This document shows positions 10,257 through 20,496 of a stretch of DNA of 64,000 bases, piece by piece; within the stretch, counting starts at the first letter, position 1, and every line of letters begins with the position of its first letter. Made by a program: the position numbers and the translations under genes. The notes beneath the pieces are model-generated. The model did not search any database, was not told where the DNA came from, and saw nothing but the letters and a program-made list of their open reading frames with translations. The DNA comes from Eutreptiella sp. 'Long Island Sound 2002' (taxonomy: Eukaryota; Euglenozoa; Euglenophyceae; Eutreptiales; Eutreptiaceae), in contig OZ038388.1 in the NCBI GenBank assembly GCA_964036045.1, forward strand, positions 34,736,497-34,800,496. Reading direction: 5' to 3'.

Positions 10257-10602
10257 ATGCCTCCCCCGACAGACTTCCCAACGCAATTTACGAGGCGTCA
10301 ACACGGGCTCAATGCAGACGAAAAGGCGCAAGTGTGCACATGGCGGACTCTGCTGTACGAACTGTCCATGGAATGGGGCAAAATATCAACGATTGGTGTG
10401 CACACGCCATGCCTGAGACACAGAATAAGAGGTCTTAGACATATTGGCATACAAATCCCACTTTGGCGGGGGGATGGAGGACAGCGATGACTGGTACCCG
10501 ACCGTGTCGTTCCTGGAAAATTTTCCAGTCTGCACAAAGAGAAAAAGAAGCGATGCGATCACGACGCGTGTGTTGAATTACAAGCAGGCGCCTGCGGTCT
10601 GA
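10257..10602 (+). CDS. candidate exon(s), unknown protein, frame change at G tract
   Basis: Two protein-like segments lie in adjacent frames. The first runs from the ATG at 10257 (MPPPTDFPTQFTRRQHGLNA, CTWRTLLYELSMEWGKI). The second contains MEDSDDWYPTVSFLENF from an ATG at 10474 and ends at the TGA at 10600-10602. They meet at GGGGGG (10468-10473), so either a slip in that tract broke one frame or a short intron separates two exons. I do not recognise the family. A competing plus frame over 9917-10438 is also open and cannot be excluded. Confidence 0.35.
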
Positions 10603-11277
10603 GGCCTGGAGCGTCTGGTTGTCAGGCAGGAAGTAGAAATGTGACTGGTTGAGCAATCCTCCCGGACTCGGATGCTCGTGGGCTAGCGCTTGAACGCCAA
10701 GTATGACGAGTTGCTATGGAGCCCCCCCCCTGACGCCCTGCACTTCCCACCTTGTCCCCCGTCGATCCGCCGCAGAACGGCCAACTGCTGCTGCGCCCGC
10801 CCCCCTTAGACCACGACCCCAACCTGCGAAAAGCATCGACTCGAGCCATCGAATATAACGGGGACCGTTCGGGGCCCCGTGGATCGATGAGTAGAAGAAA
10901 TGGGGGGATATGAACTATAAAGGTCAAGAAAATGCACCGATTAAGACATCCAGTGTTCCGCAATTGTTCGAGCTTTGTGGCGTTGTTGAAGCGTGCAGAA
11001 CGCAAGGTGTGCGGACGTGAGTCACTGAGAGCGTGAGTGACCAAGGGAGTAAGCGACGCGCCCGTCGGTCGTCATGGATGCAGGCAGAGGGGCTCGCATC
11101 TTGAAGATGCCCCAGATATGCTGCGACCTCCACAACTTCCAGGACCGCAATCATGCAATGTCCAGGTGTACGCTGACCCCTTGTGAGGTCACAGGGCTGC
11201 ATGTAGGCAACCCTCTCCACGGGGCAACGTCCGCCCCGCAACAACGTAAGGATTCGGCGCGGCGGTGGTGCCAAGCA
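10603..11277. other. no supported gene; repeat copy at 10619-10665
   Basis: Holds a copy of the short repeat also at 8039. In the minus strand the frame of the neighbouring 1185-aa gene stays open for about 116 codons beyond its TAG, but composition turns non-protein-like, so I treat this as 3' flank. Confidence 0.45.
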
Positions 11278-14200
11278 CTACCGGTCCGGGTCGTGCTGCA
11301 AGGCGGTGAGTGCCTTGTACGCGTGGTACCAGTTATTGCCCCTCCCCTTCAAGCGCTCCATCCGGGACCTGTCACCCTGCGGCATGGGGCCGTTGCCGGC
11401 AATAAGGGCCGGGGCCGGTCGTTTGGTGAAGCCCTCGAACTCTGTCTTCAGCTTCTCCCCTTTGGCCTTGCCCTTCGCGCGATGCTTGGCCGCCTTCTGG
11501 AAATGCCCCTTGCGCCACTCGTTGTAGAGGTCTTTGCCGCACACTTCGGTGCAGATGTCGGGGAGGCTCATCGCCTGGAAGCACCGGAAGGCAAACGCTT
11601 GGAGGGTGGCGTCGTTCGTGGGCCCGAGCTGCGTCGACCGGGGCATCGTGACCTGCAGCTGGTGGCCGCCGCGCTCGTCGGCGCCCTGGACCGCGGCGCC
11701 CATGTTCTCCGTCCAGGTCTCCTTGTGGTCCTTCTTCGTGTCCTTGAACACCTCCACGCGCTTGTGCGTCAGCAGCAGCGAGAACGGGGCCGGGGTGTTG
11801 TGGAGTTTGATGGTGTGCGCCCCCGACAGAACGGACGCGATGAGCGCGCTGCGGTGCGCCGGCGACATCCTCACGCGCAGCGCGTCGGAGCTGATCGGGT
11901 CCCCCTTCCGCCCGCCCTTGCGCGCGGGGCTGACGCGGCACCGGACGTACATGCCCAACATGTCGGGGCTGAGGAGGTACGTCGTGGCCCGCTCGGATGC
12001 CGTCGCCTCGTCCACCCCCGCGAACTGCGCCTCGAGCTCGATGTTGACGTGGCCCTCCTCCGTCCGCTTGATGAGCAGCGGGACCCGCCGCTTCACTTTC
12101 CCCTTCATCAACTCCCCGAACAAGTCGAAGTCGATCGGCACCGTGGCATCCCCCAACGGGTCGTCGGCACTGTCCGCGTCGATGTCCACCATCCGCAGGA
12201 AGATCTCCGGCGGATCGCTGCACTTGAACGTGTACACCTCGTTCCACTCGGGCTCCAGGGTGCCTTCCTTTGTGCTGGTCTTCTGCGTCTCGCCGCCCAC
12301 GGTCAGCGCCAGCTGCGGGTCAGACTTGCCGACGAAGTCTGCGTCTTTGACCTTCGCGTCCACCACCTTCACCTTCAGTTCACGCATCCTCACGCTCGAG
12401 CGCGACGACGTCTTCACCGACTGCCAGTCCGTCCCGTTGGGCGACAACAGCCACTCGTAGTTCGTGTCGCCCTCGACGCCGCCGGCGTAGCTGTACTTCA
12501 TCCGGACGGTGTCGCCGCAGCACGTCGCGCCCTGGATCCCGACGCCCGCAACTGCGGGGATCAACGGCTGCACGTCCCGGTCACACGTGACCGTGACCAC
12601 CTCCGAGTCCTTCCCCTGCCTGTTCCGGGAGAACGCTTTGTATCCGATCTTCTTGCCAATATCCTCCTCCGCCACGCAGTAGACGCTACTGCCCGCGTAC
12701 TTGGGCACCTCTTCGCCGTCGCGGAACCACTCCAGGAACGTCACCCCGCTCGACCCGAAGAAATCCGTCTCGTATTTGGCGGTGAGTTTGCCGCCCTCCA
12801 CCGGGTCGCCCACAATCTCCCGCTTCACGATCTTGGGCGCCGGGATCGTCACCACCGTCTTCGACGTGCACGCGTCCCGGGCCCGCTCCGCGCCCTTCGG
12901 GCCGTGCTCGATCACCGTCACCTTCATGTACTGGTCCACGCACTCCGGCCCGGGGGTGAACCGCCGCGCGGTCCCCGTGCCCATGTCCGTCTCGGTCCCG
13001 TCCGCGTCCACCCGCGCCCAGCGGCACTCGCACGGCGACAGCGCGAAGAAGACCGCCACGAGGGGCTCCCCCATGTGGAACTTGCCCTCGATGCCCTTCA
13101 GCAGGATCGTGCCCGTCTTCGCCTCGTCCTCCCCCTTGTCGAACTCGTCCCGGTAGTGGGGGTCCGAGGCGATCAGCCGCGCCACAAAAAACACCTTCGC
13201 CCCCACGTCCCCTCGGCCGTCTACCACGGACACCCAGTGCTCGTACGGGACCCCGGGCTTGAGGTGCATGCCCCCTAACGCCACTTGGCCGTAGCTCGTG
13301 GGCTCCCCGACCTCCCGGACCTGGACCTTGAGCACGTCCTCCTCGACATCGCACGAGTTGAACCGCAGCTCCTCGTCCCAAACGCAGGCGGAGCCGTGCA
13401 GCGTCTGGGTCGTCCGGAGCTTCACGCCCTCGTGGGTGTTCAGCAGCAGCTTCACGTAGTGCTTGTTGTCCCTCAGGTTCGCGCCGCGCAGCACCGTCAC
13501 CTTGACGCCGTAGCTGTCGGCGGTCACGACGTCGCTTTCGACCTCGGACACGCGGCCCACCTCCCCTCCCACCGATGGGGTCACCAGCACTCTCAGGCAG
13601 CAGCCAAGATCATCGGGCTGCACGGTGTATTGCGATTCAAATGCGTCGTCCTCGGCAACAAGTTCCTGGGCCCCATTCGGCGTGACGCGGATCCACCGCG
13701 TCGCGACAGCGCCGTCGTGCCCGTCGAAAAAGACTGCCAAACGCTCTCCGACCTTACAATTCCCGTAAAGCTCAAGATTTTGCACCTTCGGAATGCCTCG
13801 CTTGATGCAGGGCGTGTACGCCGTTACCGGGGCCCCGATAAACGTCCCGTTGTCCGACAGGAGCTGCAACTGGGCCACGATAACATGCCCAATGTCGTCG
13901 TCATGAAGGAAGTGGTGGTTTTTGTTAGTGAGGTGGAGAAGTGGATGCTGCATCCGCTCGCCCCGGAACCACTCCAAGTGGGCTTCCCTTGGCTTGGATG
14001 CGTGCTGTATCCCGTCCACAAATATGGTCGCACGCAAGCCTTCGCCCTCTCGGTAAGTGCCGGTCAGCTTCATGGAGAGGGTCGGGACATGGGGTGCTTC
14101 TGGGACATAAGTGGCCTCATATTGTGCATCTTCGAGCGCAATGAGGGCGTCGGTATCCAACGGCACGTGATGTCGAGGGTGGCCTACGGAATAAACGGAG

Positions 14201-14835
14201 GCGCTGGACTTCCGCCGCCGCTCCTTCTCAGACTCGTCCAAATGCACGCTGATGCAGTCATAAAGGTGGTCGGCCATTTTGCGCTTGTCGGCAAGCGTAA
14301 TGTGAAAAGTACAAACCCCGTCGTACTCTTGCAATCTATCGACGATCTGTCTGAAGGCGTAGTTATGCGGCGTGCGCACACTGGCGACTACGATTTGCTG
14401 TCTACTGAATAGCTCATGGAGGGCGTTGACGAAATTCGCCGACTGCAATTCCATTTCGGCGATTCCGTCGATTAAATACACCGTTTTTAAAGTGGAGTCT
14501 TCGGAGAATTCCATGTTGGGCAATGCCAGCTTTTCAAAACTGGGGACATCCACTGTCATATCGCCGACTCTTGGCAAACCGGGTGTTTCATAACGCCTCG
14601 CAAAGGGGACGTATTCCCCCCTGAGGGAATGGATGTCCCAGCCGGCGGGTCCATGCAACTTGTGGGTCACCTTGACACGCTTCACAATGAATCCCTTGAC
14701 AACAGTGTTTTGGTGGGCCGCCAGACGCCCTGCCAATTGCTCCAGGATCGAGGTCTTCCCTACTCCAGGGGAACCGAATATAAGGAAGATGTTGTCGGCT
14801 GGTGGCATTTCCTTCACGTCACCTGCATCGCTCAT
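11278..14835 (-). CDS. THEP1-like NTPase fused to AIR9-type and C2 domains
   Basis: 1185-residue minus-strand gene and the clearest gene here. Residues 15-200 match nucleoside-triphosphatase THEP1 (NTPase_1): P-loop GSPGVGKTS at 21-29, a GWDIHSLRGEY segment near 65-74, and the Walker B region LIDGIAEMEL at 121-130. The family usually has DEIG-x-ME there; here the glutamate after Asp is Gly, so catalysis may be altered. AIR9-type Ig-like domains follow at about 251-345, 346-440, 576-663 and 668-751. A first C2 domain (443-550) lacks the usual calcium aspartates. A second C2 (816-940) keeps GKSDP and DIDADSADD and appears inserted inside a fifth AIR9-type domain (about 760-812 and 945-988). The C-terminal 995-1100 looks PH-like, then a lysine-rich tail. 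AIR9 proteins bind microtubules and C2 domains bind membranes, so a cytoskeleton/membrane role is inference. I chose the ATG at 14835 (MSDAGDVKEM) just before the NTPase domain; the frame is open upstream for 162 codons of proline-rich non-conserved sequence. The gene is GC-rich, which creates long antisense frames. Confidence 0.93.
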   Translation of the reverse strand: MSDAGDVKEMPPADNIFLIFGSPGVGKTSILEQLAGRLAAHQNTVVKGFIVKRVKVTHKLHGPAGWDIHSLRGEYVPFARRYETPGLPRVGDMTVDVPSFEKLALPNMEFSEDSTLKTVYLIDGIAEMELQSANFVNALHELFSRQQIVVASVRTPHNYAFRQIVDRLQEYDGVCTFHITLADKRKMADHLYDCISVHLDESEKERRRKSSASVYSVGHPRHHVPLDTDALIALEDAQYEATYVPEAPHVPTLSMKLTGTYREGEGLRATIFVDGIQHASKPREAHLEWFRGERMQHPLLHLTNKNHHFLHDDDIGHVIVAQLQLLSDNGTFIGAPVTAYTPCIKRGIPKVQNLELYGNCKVGERLAVFFDGHDGAVATRWIRVTPNGAQELVAEDDAFESQYTVQPDDLGCCLRVLVTPSVGGEVGRVSEVESDVVTADSYGVKVTVLRGANLRDNKHYVKLLLNTHEGVKLRTTQTLHGSACVWDEELRFNSCDVEEDVLKVQVREVGEPTSYGQVALGGMHLKPGVPYEHWVSVVDGRGDVGAKVFFVARLIASDPHYRDEFDKGEDEAKTGTILLKGIEGKFHMGEPLVAVFFALSPCECRWARVDADGTETDMGTGTARRFTPGPECVDQYMKVTVIEHGPKGAERARDACTSKTVVTIPAPKIVKREIVGDPVEGGKLTAKYETDFFGSSGVTFLEWFRDGEEVPKYAGSSVYCVAEEDIGKKIGYKAFSRNRQGKDSEVVTVTCDRDVQPLIPAVAGVGIQGATCCGDTVRMKYSYAGGVEGDTNYEWLLSPNGTDWQSVKTSSRSSVRMRELKVKVVDAKVKDADFVGKSDPQLALTVGGETQKTSTKEGTLEPEWNEVYTFKCSDPPEIFLRMVDIDADSADDPLGDATVPIDFDLFGELMKGKVKRRVPLLIKRTEEGHVNIELEAQFAGVDEATASERATTYLLSPDMLGMYVRCRVSPARKGGRKGDPISSDALRVRMSPAHRSALIASVLSGAHTIKLHNTPAPFSLLLTHKRVEVFKDTKKDHKETWTENMGAAVQGADERGGHQLQVTMPRSTQLGPTNDATLQAFAFRCFQAMSLPDICTEVCGKDLYNEWRKGHFQKAAKHRAKGKAKGEKLKTEFEGFTKRPAPALIAGNGPMPQGDRSRMERLKGRGNNWYHAYKALTALQHDPDR

Positions 14836-16020
14836 TATGTTGGACCGGGGAAATCTTGCAGATCTGAAAAACATGACAGTCAGACAGCACTGCCCTGTGA
14901 GCCCCCTTGAGGGACCAGAATGACACCCTTTCACGATGGGGATGGTCCATGAAGGGCACAGTGTGGTACAACCGGTGTCCGGTGTCATGCATGCGGTGGG
15001 GTTGGGGTGCAGAAGTGATTGGGGTGTTGCAGGGGGGTGTTGGGGGGGGGGGGGCGGTGATAAGGGGAATGCCAACAGGGGGCTGTCCTCAGGGGCATGA
15101 ATTGATGAATCGGTGCAGAAAATGCAAGGCTCATGTGAAATTAGTAAAATGGACGAAACAAAGGATGTGGCAGGTATGTATGAGCCTAGAACGACCCTGA
15201 GTGGAGATAAGAGGGAAGGGCCGGGGGGGGGGGGGGGGAGTATGATCGAGCCTCTCCATAATTTCCCCACCAGTTGTCGCAAGAACCGGCAGGTGCCCCC
15301 CCAAAATAACGTGGTTGGCATGCAATTCCAAGCACTTCAAGGATCCCTCCCCCCTGCCAGGGCACAGATATTCTCTGGGGAACTGGAGTGACTGACTGAC
15401 CAACTCCCATTTGTCCAATCCTGTCTTGTCCCAACTGGGCCTACCCTGCCATGTCTGGTCTCTCCTTTCCTTTCATCCGGTCTGTCCTGGTCACCCTGCC
15501 ATGTCCTATGCTGCCTTGTCCTGTTCTTTGGTATCTTTTTCAATACAAAACCCCAAAACACATCCCCTCCCTGCACCCTGCCCCCCCATAAATGACTGGA
15601 TCAAAATTGGTGTAAGGCTTGTATGCTTTGGTATGAGAAACACAGGGGAGAAAATCATGGGGAAGCAAATGGTAGAACAAAACATGATGAGATGAGTGCA
15701 AAGCTTGTCCTATTGTTCACTATTGCAGCTACGGCCCCAACGGTGTCCACTCCCCTGCAAGCACCGGTAGGTTCTCACATTCAGGCATTTCCAAATCATG
15801 AAATTTGGAGGGTGCCATCCACCGCTGCCATGGAAATGGTAACAGCGGGCCATGGGGTCCCAGATCACCAATTGTTAGGCAATGAATCCTTCACCATGCA
15901 CCAACCAGCGACACCACAGACAAGATGCAATGTTGTGAACAAGCCTGCTTTCAGCAATTCATGTGACCATGCAGTCCGCGCTGCTATATGCACTCACAAT
16001 ACCCTGATGGCATGCAGCTA
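14836..16020. other. no supported gene; poly-G tracts
   Basis: Upstream of the NTPase gene (minus strand), so its promoter should lie here; I see no clear TATA or initiator. GTTTTTCAG on the minus strand at about 14867 could be a splice acceptor for an upstream leader exon. G runs lie at 15040-15055 and 15223-15238. Confidence 0.4.
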
Positions 16021-16023
16021 TCA

Positions 16024-16287
16024 TTAACACTGCTGCTTGGCCTGGCACCCGGTGGCACCGTTGCTGCCACTATCATTGCTGTCATCAAATATGTATGACC
16101 CGGTGCACTGTCGCTCTGCACTGTCACTGTCGCTCCACACCGTCACTATCATAATCACAGTCCTCCCCCCACTGTTAGATTGCCCCTCGTCATCCGGCTC
16201 CTCTAGCTCCTTCAGCCCAAACTCCTCCCACAGGTTGTAGGTCTCCCTAAGCTTCTGCACTACCCACAAACGTGCTACAGCACCCAC
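16024..16287 (-). CDS. candidate exon, acidic
   Basis: Minus-strand open frame with balanced, protein-like composition (VQKLRETYNLWEEFGLKELE, then a Ser/Asp-rich part) ending with a TAA at 16024. There is no in-frame ATG at its start, so it would need an upstream exon. The family is not recognised. Confidence 0.35.
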   Translation of the reverse strand: MGAVARLWVVQKLRETYNLWEEFGLKELEEPDDEGQSNSGGRTVIMIVTVWSDSDSAERQCTGSYIFDDSNDSGSNGATGCQAKQQC

Positions 16288-17565
16288 CCGTGCCAGCTGG
16301 TCTACCGACTATTGCCGTCGATCACTACAGGCAATGGCACCCCATTGCATCAAGATAATACTCCCCAATAGTTCCCACTGCATCCACAAACTCTCTCACA
16401 GCTGAACATGTGCCAACGGCCCCTCAACCCTGACCAACCATGCCGCTTCCACTTTTACCAGTTTCCCATTTACCCATTTACCATTGCACATTTACCCATG
16501 AGACGAGCATACACCCATCTGTAGACTGGTGACTACATGCACTCCTCCCCACTTGTCATTTGTCACGTGGTAGGGTAGTTCCCCAAAATTCACCATTACC
16601 GCAGACACTAGCGATGCACCACAAATTGCTAGGAGTTCTCTCAGATATCACGGGTTCTGTTTAGTGACACGTTGTCCAGGGGGGGGGTGGGGGGGAGGAA
16701 AAAATGTTTAATACTGGGTGGGAAGTTTTTTTCCGGGGGTGACCCCCCCTAGGGCCATGAGGCAACGGATACTAGGCTCGCATACGCCCCGGTGTCACAG
16801 GCGCATGGTCATCACCACACTCAGTTCAATGTTTTGCCTTTTGCTGCACTGCAACGCAGACCAGATCAGTGCCGAATGTTGCCTCGCATGCGCCACTCCA
16901 GGTGACTATCGACTGTTCTTTGGCTGTTTGGGTTAGCTCGCTCCCATCACACTCCCACAGCGCCGGTTAGTCTCTAACTTCTTACTCTGCGGGCCTCTCT
17001 CTCTGTGTGTGTCTTCCTCTTCGCCCTCCCAAGAGGGTTTCTCTTCCTCTTCGCCCTCCCCACAGGTTTCTCTCTGTCCCTCTCTTCCCTTGGTCTCTGC
17101 CTCGTCTTACCCCCCCCTCTGCATGCCCGTGCAACTCAGGCGTACCGCCGTTCGCACGGCGGCGTGTTCAGCAACGTGTAGAGGAACCCCCCTAGGGGGG
17201 AGGGGGGGGGAGGAAAAAAAAGTGGGTCCTACTGGAAAAAACTTTTTCTTCCCATGTTGCACGTACCACACATACTGACATAATCACGGTGTTCCCACCG
17301 TATAACATGCCTTTGGCACTCGTTGGCATTCCTCTGTTTGGCTATTCGGGGTACTAGCCAATGTCCGTGTACATGTCCATTGCCTTACGGTGCTAGGTGA
17401 TGGAACCCCCATGGTTCGGATGGCTCGTCCTGGCCGTTTGTCGGGTGCCCCATGTCCGTTGTGGACCCCATCTTTCCACCCGGCCGTTTCACTTCACACT
17501 ATCAAACCATGGACACGCCACAGCCGTGGTGCCAAGTTATGGCACCTGCCCCACAATGACCTACC
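16288..17565. other. no supported gene; C/G palindromes and a dispersed repeat
   Basis: Contains C/G-run palindromes near 16740 (GACCCCCCCTAGGG) and 17188 (AACCCCCCTAGGGGGG). At about 16764-16812 a stretch (CAACGGATACT.GGCTCGCATA, ..CACAGGC) is shared with 37270-37325. Confidence 0.5.
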
Positions 17566-17568
17566 TTG

Positions 17569-17910
17569 GAGATCCAAGCCGGTTCACACAATGGAGATCC
17601 AAAGCCGGTTCACACAATGGAGATCCAAAGCCGGTTCACACAATGGAGATCCAAAGCCGGTTCACACAATGAAGATCCAAAGCCGGTTCACACAATGGAG
17701 ATCCAAAGCCGGTTCACACAATGGAGATCCAAGCCGGCTCACACAATGGAGATCCAAAGCCGGTTCACACAATGGAGATCCAAAGCCGGTTCACACAATG
17801 GAGATCCAAAGCCGGTTCACACAATGGAGATCCAAAGCCGGTTCACACAATGGAGGTCCAAAGCCGGTTCACACAATGGAGAAAGGTGTTTCACACAATG
17901 GAGATCCAAA
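17569..17910 (+). repeat. 26-bp minisatellite, about 12-14 copies
   Basis: Unit GATCCAAAGCCGGTTCACAC + AATGGA. Two copies lack one A (25 bp), and the last two units are degenerate. It sits beside the decayed transposase at 18.2-19.6 kb. Open frames through it are repeat artefacts. Confidence 0.95.
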
Positions 17911-18229
17911 TTAGCTCACAAGAGTTTAGTGGGAATCCCTTCCAAATTACATGCCCTTTGTCTTCTTGCGAGCTATATTTTCAACGGCCCACAATCGACT
18001 CCTACGATGCCTACAGAAGGGCTGTTCCGTGTTGTTCATAGCATTTGTACGGATCGCAATTGCACAGACCTTGAACTTGCAACGTGTTGTGATTTGGCTT
18101 GCATGATTGTTGGTGTGTATGCGAAATATCCGGAATTGCGGGGCACAAGCACTGCAAGTGCAATGAACAATCTTCGTTCGGGGAATGTGACCGGTAATAC
18201 CGCCACAAACAACTACACACATACAGTGT

Positions 18230-19607
18230 CAGACTTGGTGCAACAAAGGGCATATACATCTCCATCATCACCCACAACATCCTCGTCATCATTGTCCTCC
18301 TGTGTAGGTGCGCTCCATACATGTGCAGATACGTGTTCCTACGGACCATATGGAGGGTACCATACCTGTCTTTGAATCAAAAATTGCTGCAAATGCAAGA
18401 GTACACGCACGTACTCATGCAACTCGGTACCAGATCCCCTCCATATGTTCCTTATGATGGCCCAATGCCACATGCGTGCAAACAATACTCAATACAATGC
18501 TCAATATGTGCCCTATAGAAACCATGAACATCATTGTACTCCTTTTGTCGCTCGGTCAACGTCTTTCGACCGATAAATGGCCATGCCACATGGTGGCGCC
18601 CCTTGTATGCACCATCCATGGAGCCAATCTCATAATCCATGTAATGCCCCTTGCTCCTTTTCGGCCCTTCGCGATCCCAAATGAGAACATCCGCCGATGT
18701 CCCGGAGGCCAATGGACAAATCCAAACGATGTTACCAAGACTATCAATGGTACCCGTAACTTTATATACACACCCGGTGTATTTGGGATTGAACGGGACA
18801 TACAAAGGATGCCTCCTATCGAAGCGATGGGCATGCTGGCCACGTAATGTGTGACAAAATACGGAAAATGTGGGACGTGGTTCCACTCCGACAATCTTTC
18901 CGCCCATTCAATTTCAGCGACAACATCATTCAAATAAGAATGAACACGATGTACACTTGCCCACCAAGCCTCCTTAGAGCACCCCGTTGCTCGGGAGAGG
19001 AGATGAGCACACCGATGAGGTGGAGTGTGCTTCAGGAGAAAAAAGAAGCGGACCAAATGTTCAAGTGGAAGTATCTCATCACGCCCATACTTTAGCCAAA
19101 ACTCCTCGGCAGAGCAGGCATCAATACCCATAAAACTTATTTGCGTCCTTAAGGACCAAGATCTGCCACAACACTTAATCCACCATTGAACACCATCTTT
19201 TTGGGGGTCAAGAGGGTGAGTTCCAGTGCTTTTCTATATGGAGCAACATCTCCACTATCTTGTCTTCCATTTTGTTTGTTCATTTTTGCCACCTCCTCCT
19301 TGGTGAATGTTAGAGGTTCATCGGGTTACCTCCTTTTCTTGGTTTTTTTAGCCAGTGGTTTCGGTTGTGAGGAAGGGGCTGTCTCCTTTCCCTTGCGGTT
19401 AGAATCGGATCGGGGTTGAGATTGTGTAGCCACAGGGGGTTGCGAGGACCGAGAGGGTTGAGGGACACTTGAGTTGGACGAAGCCACGTCGGCCCGAGGG
19501 GGCGCGGCAACACAAAAAGCATCCAATGTGCGTTGCCGCTTTTCTAGGACCTTCTGCGCATGTTTTGCCTGTTTCTTGGCCTCTCTCTCTCTTTTCTCTC
19601 GGCGCAA
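18230..19607 (-). pseudogene. decayed DDE transposase (DDE_Tnp_4/Harbinger-like) with C-terminal finger remnant
   Basis: Minus-strand segments in order. 19607-19326 is a lysine/arginine-rich coiled region (KREREAKKQAKHAQKVLEKR) ending in KKTKKR, with an AG/GTAACC donor-like site at 19329. 19215-18860 is helical sequence (MGIDACSAEEFWLKYGRDEI, GCSKEAWWASVHRVHSYLND). 18907-18452, in another frame, is the catalytic core: FDRRHPLYVPF (first Asp), SGTSADVLIWD (second), GSMDGAYKG (third) and RAHIEHCIE (Glu), the usual spacing of DDE_Tnp_4/HARBI1-type transposases. At about 18310-18230 DDEDVVGDDGDVYALCC starts a cysteine finger seen complete at 30.6 and 52.4 kb. Frame changes near 18860 and 19140-19200 make it non-functional as read, unless some are introns. 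Confidence 0.72.
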
Positions 19608-19705
19608 AACCCCAACCCCAACTCAAGGGGCCACACAACAAAGCGTGGATTGAGAGTCCCTACCCCCAACTCAAGGGGCCACGTAGCAAAGCGCTCTAGA
19701 GACTC
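19608..19705 (+). repeat. fragments of the 236-bp satellite family
   Basis: Two copies of AACTCAAGGGGCCAC with ACAACAAAGCGTGGATTGAG, matching the start of the unit tandemly repeated at 30789-31496. It lies directly upstream of the transposase remnant. Confidence 0.7.
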
Positions 19706-19919
19706 CGAAAAGGTTGGGGTTGTGTCGCTATCCAAGGCCGCTCTGCTTTGGAGACCCTGACATGGTCATGTTCATGCAGCAAATTGACTCCTCTCCACTA
19801 TGGAGACCCTAAGGACAAGGTCTATGTTACCATGTCACTCTTGTCCACTTTGGAGGCTTTGATACTCTAAGGGGTATGTTGCCCTTTGACTTGCCAGGTT
19901 GAAGACCGATAAGGCTAGG

Positions 19920-20104
19920 ATCCCCCCCCCCCCCCGTGTCCAACGAACAACAACGAAGTCCACAAAAAATACGCCGTTCAGTGCCTAATTAATTCGGTAC
20001 CTAAACCCGGTACCCAATGAATTAGGTCCCAAACAATTACGGTCCGAACGGAAGTGCTCGTTGGACAAGGCATTCATTAGGCACGGGTTGGGGGGGGGGG
20101 GGTA
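19920..20104. repeat. palindromic element bounded by poly-C and poly-G
   Basis: A poly-C run (about 19922-19934) followed by GTGTCCAACGA is mirrored by TCGTTGGACA.. and a poly-G run (about 20090-20102). Inner text is also self-complementary (GTGCCTAATTAATTCGGTACC against GGTACCCAATGAATTAGG). It resembles a foldback/MITE-like element; no target duplication is evident. Confidence 0.7.
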
Positions 20105-20496
20105 TACCCATGCCACTCCTCTCAACTTTTCTGCTCATGGTGTGGAGGTGACTTTGCATCTCTGGCTATGACAATCAAATGGTTGCGGTCATCACATAAC
20201 ACTGTGGGTATCAACATGTCAGCCAACCCGTTAAAAATTTGCCCATTGCCCCACCCATAAGGAGTCATCATCATGAAAATGTGCAACAATCAACTGCAAC
20301 TGAATATTCTGTCATTCCAAATTGAACCTCATAATTCGGCGGCCAGTGGGAGTGGGAATTCACACTCATGTTAGAGAGGGAAATCCGTATGTTGGCAGCA
20401 GGCTGGCACCTGGAGAGGGTCAGAAATATCATGTACGCGTAAGCTAAGGCCAGCGCAGACTGACCACCTACCCCTTGATTGATAGTGGCTGTTTGG

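Noticed and set aside
11074-13278. 734-codon plus-strand open frame
   Set aside because: It lies antisense to the NTPase/AIR9/C2 gene. Its R/H/L/V-rich composition is that of an antisense shadow of GC-rich codons, with no domain.
17566-17910. CRISPR array
   Set aside because: Units are head-to-tail without unique spacers, in a eukaryotic context. The same holds for 28754-28975, 63173-63391 and 44026-44097.
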